A DNA stretch of 64,000 nt from Neckera pumila (taxonomy: Eukaryota; Streptophyta; Bryopsida; Hypnales; Neckeraceae). The DNA lies in contig OZ018408.1 in the NCBI GenBank assembly GCA_963969595.1, positions 48,609,022 to 48,673,021 of the forward strand, read 5' to 3'. Below, in pieces: positions 61,200-64,000 of the stretch. How positions within the stretch are numbered: the first letter of the stretch is position 1; the number at the start of each line of letters is the position of its first letter. The notes below the pieces were generated by a model. The model worked only from the letters and a program-made list of their open reading frames with translations, was not told where the DNA came from and made no database searches. A program made the translations under genes and the position numbers.

Positions 61200-61900
61200 T
61201 GTAATCCATAAAGTACTCTTTGAACTTTGAAGCCTATGACAACAATTGAAGCCATGGAGACCATGAAGCATTTTAGAAATGCCTTCTTAAATGCTAAATA
61301 AAACACACTTATATGCCAACTATACCACAACTATGTTGCACATCCTTCCAATGAAGGGTACTGATCTCAAAGGAAAAGGTTTGAAATATACAAAAACTTT
61401 TGACAAACATCCTCCCCATCCAAGTGTTCCAAGAGTTTGTTTTAGACTTTGCCCTTTATAAAATTCGTTATTGAGAATACTTGTTCACCCTCCATGGACC
61501 CATCACCTCGATGGCAATCAACTCAAAAACCTTAAAGAGTTTGGCAAAAGATTGATTCCTCTACACCAAATTTGCCCCAAGGATGTGCCACTAATGAATG
61601 AAGGGATTCACAATACAGGGTAGTCCATGGCTTCTTTCAAATTGTGCATCATAGCACGCTTGAAGAAGAGTCTTTATGTGAGTCCAAGTCATCTATATTG
61701 AGCATTGGTGGCATCCTTGTAGACCTTTGGATGGCAATAGGTTGCCTTGATGATGTTGAAAGACCTTCATAGTTTTTTTCTACTCCTTTTGCCAACCAAT
61801 ATAGTGGATACACCCATACCATGTGCATCTTTGATGTGAACAAATGGAAACTTGTCTTGCCAACTCATCATATAACTCTTGCACTGTGTCTACAAGGTAC
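61200..61900 (-). pseudogene. Possible hAT transposase relic
   Basis: Broken minus-strand frames include MPPMLNIDDLDSHKD and, in another frame, EGEQVFSITNFIKG. The second resembles the E.VFSI core of the hAT C-terminal dimerisation region. Stops and frameshifts interrupt every frame, and no catalytic region or ends were found. This is a weak, motif-only suggestion. Confidence 0.25.
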
Positions 61901-61999
61901 AATGGAGACTACATTAAAATGTGGCTTCATTCAAGGCTTTTTCAAAATCACATTTAAAGATGTTGTAACTACCTATAGCTTAATAAGAGACATCTACTC

Positions 62000-62960
62000 A
62001 AACAAAAATGACTAAGTAGCTGTAACCCAAATTGAACATAATTCCCACATCAAAACATCCCCAAATGCAATAGCCAACAATAACTTATTCAGCAATTACT
62101 TTAGAAAAAATAACCAAAGCCATGCAAATTAACCAGTCAAAACGACAATTGAGATCACCTTCTACTTCTATATAGGCCTTATTTTTGTAGACAACATTGA
62201 TTGAAGGCATCTTCTTCAATTAACAAGTTTTTGTTGAAATCAATAAAACAGTGACCAGGACAACGCGTCCGAATCAACAGAATTATGTCAAAATTCATGC
62301 ATTTTCTACTAGTGAATCACGATGCCTGAATCCACCAAACCACTTCCCAGCCCAAGATCCCGCAACCTAAACACAATAGTCTACAATGAAGCATAGCAAA
62401 GCCCACCCCAACACTCTATCACTTTATATTGACCAATCCAAACAATCCAACAATGAAATTATGACAACAATCTAGGAAACAAAGAGAAAATTGCAAGAAT
62501 GCCAATGTTGTTATTAAAATCACAAATACAAAGGATGATTGAGTATTATCAAGCAAATCTATCTTCATCATTGTCACAAAGCATGTGTAGCATCTTTGTA
62601 TGATGTGAATAACTTTAGCCTAGAAATGGAGATATTCACTTCTAAAGTTCATTGGAAGACCTTTTACAAACAAATTTGAGAAGTTTGATAGAAATTCTAT
62701 GGGACCTCCTTCAAACTAGAGTACAGAAGCCATGAAAGCACAATATATCTCAAAAGGAGCTTTGAAAATCAAGTAAACCAAGGATTGTAACTTACACTCA
62801 AAATTTTAAGTCTAATGCAAAGAGAGAATGATAGAAACAATAGTTTTGTCCCTTGAGGCAAGTGATGGCATAAATCTTATGTTATTGAATTATTTCTTAT
62901 GAATTGTAGTAAAATCTTTTTAGAAAAATAGTCTTCACTTCAAATTTTGGAAGATACTTC
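62000..62960. other. AT-rich stretch, nothing recognised
   Basis: No gene signals, no inverted-end element that I could delimit. Confidence 0.35.
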
Positions 62961-62966
62961 AGTTTA

Positions 62967-63322
62967 TTTTCTAAAGGACTAGAGTACATTTTGGGCATAA
63001 ATTGTCAAAAAATGGCTACTTATTATGGCAATGGAAACAAATGATTTAAAAAAATTCAACTTTTCAAAATTGTACTAGACTACCATGGAATGTGTGGAAG
63101 TTTTTTTGAGAACTTTGACCACACAAATTGAAAGATTATAGAAATAAAATTGAAAGATTATGGAAACAAAATTGAAAGATTATGGAAACAAAATTGAAAG
63201 ATTATAGAAATAAAATTAAAAGATTATAGAAATAAAAAAGATTCATTCAAAATTGACTTTGTAGGAATTTGTCCAAATTTTCAGTTGATTGTCCAATGAC
63301 CAATTGGTCCTTTAGGGGTTCA
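62967..63322 (+). mobile_element. Degenerate TTAA-family element H with internal tandem array
   Basis: Left TTTTCTAAAGGACTAGAG resembles CCCCTAAAGGACCAAGG. The right end GGTCCTTTAGGGGTTCA (finishing 63322) is the family end with TTAA mutated. Inside, GAATGTGTGGAAG..GAACTTTGACCACACA matches elements B and C, and is followed by a tandem array. Confidence 0.6.
63124..63236. repeat. 22-bp tandem array, ~5 copies
   Basis: The unit AAATTGAAAGATTATRGAAA plus YA is repeated five times, alternating TATAGAAATA and TATGGAAACA forms. It lies exactly where elements B-D have a single GATTGCAAGATAT block, so it is an expansion inside element H. Confidence 0.85.
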
Positions 63323-63689
63323 AAAAGAATCACATAATGAGTTGCCTAGTTTAGAAATTTATATTGGATATTTTTGTGACCTCTTTTTTTTAATACTACC
63401 TCCAAAGGCCAGCCTTTCAAAGACAAATCATGGAACTTGATAGATCTTTTCTAGGGCTTATGGTCTCTAGTCCAATGTATTTGATTCTCATCTCTAGGAT
63501 CTTTTCACACCGAAAAAGTAACTTCTACAATGGAAATTCTTTGAAAAAATTTCACATTTTTTTCCACATTTGAATTTCATGCAAAAAATAGAATTAGAAA
63601 AATATCAACCTTGAATTTTTTGAAACTAGCAATTTGAAAAAGATTATACTTAGCTACAAAGTTTCTTTGACATCCAAATGTCATGCTTT

Positions 63690-63706
63690 GGACATTTAGG
63701 GGTTAA
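63690..63706. mobile_element. Right end of another TTAA-family element
   Basis: GGACATTTAGGGGTTAA finishes at 63706. Its inverse, CCCCTAAATGTCC, followed by AAAGCATGACATTTGG, resembles the start of element E. The opposite end could not be placed in 63323-63690. Confidence 0.5.
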
Positions 63707-63786
63707 AGAAGATATTATTATCAAATAGAGAATATATATATATAATTTGATAATGGTATATTTATTTATTTGTATTTAGAATAAAT

Positions 63787-64000
63787 TTAACCCCTCAATG
63801 ACCAAACGTTTGAATTTCAAACAATTATTGATTACAAATGTGTCCTAAATACTCAAATCTTGTTTTTTCATCCATTTAAATATTTAAAGGTTTATGTGTT
63901 TGTTCTCTTACACTTAACCAAATTATATTTAAAAAAATTTGGTGAGTATTTATTCTACAATTCAAGAGGTTTTACTACAAAATTCCCTTTCTATTTCAAA
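63787..64000. mobile_element. Left end of TTAA-family element I, cut by window end
   Basis: TTAACCCCTCAATGACCAAACG starts at 63787, close to the start of element G. The element runs off the window. Confidence 0.5.

Noticed and set aside
1..64000. CRISPR arrays, bacterial operons, rRNA or tRNA genes
   Set aside because: Spliced plant genes dominate; tandem repeats seen are contiguous without unique spacers, and I could not pick out a complete tRNA cloverleaf or rRNA segment by eye.

Overview
The window is nuclear DNA of a land plant. Genes are split by many short GT-AG introns, intergenic DNA is long and AT-rich, and decayed DNA transposons are plentiful. Three protein-coding genes can be modelled exon by exon with every splice phase closing: (1) an OEP80/Toc75-V-type chloroplast outer-envelope Omp85 protein, plus strand, 13056-18827, 16 exons, 709 aa; (2) a CYP78A-type cytochrome P450, plus strand, 40827-42653 (or from 40482), 2 exons, 514 aa (or 629 aa); (3) a class-A, Gln-rich auxin response factor, minus strand, 52992-46113, 15 exons, 869 aa. 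Three genes in 64 kb points to a moderately large, repeat-rich genome. The proteins resemble but are not identical to flowering-plant orthologues, so I lean towards a non-seed plant (lycophyte or bryophyte); this is inference only.

Layout. 1-2.5 kb: GC-richer repeat DNA with a 62-bp tandem array and a dispersed repeat. 2.6-6 kb: a decayed PIF/Harbinger transposon whose transposase relic (minus strand) is split by a 929-bp TTAA-flanked element. 6-12.6 kb: AT-rich DNA without a recognisable gene. 12.7-19.2 kb: OEP80 with uORFs upstream and AATAAA signals downstream. 19.2-34.9 kb: a transposon graveyard with four more TTAA-flanked elements of 0.8-0.93 kb, two fold-backs (about 760 and 196 bp), a MITE with long inverted ends, a 182-bp CACTA element and a further fold-back. 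34.9-40 kb: AT-rich DNA with two copies of a dispersed repeat. 40.4-42.7 kb: CYP78A. 43-44.8 kb: short tandem repeats, a LINE tail relic and a 181-bp TTAA element. 46.1-53.1 kb: ARF gene with an apparently long, GA-rich, uORF-bearing leader reaching towards 54 kb. 54.6-64 kb: further TTAA elements, two more copies of the dispersed repeat, simple repeats, a GC-rich island and a possible hAT relic.

The three genes do not form a functional unit: OEP80 acts in plastid outer-membrane biogenesis, CYP78A is an ER mono-oxygenase of the organ-growth family, and the ARF is a nuclear transcription factor. The most unusual signal is the family of non-autonomous elements bounded by TTAA with inverted ends beginning CCCCTAAAGGACC. 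That architecture is characteristic of piggyBac-superfamily transposons, which as far as I know are rarely described from land plants.
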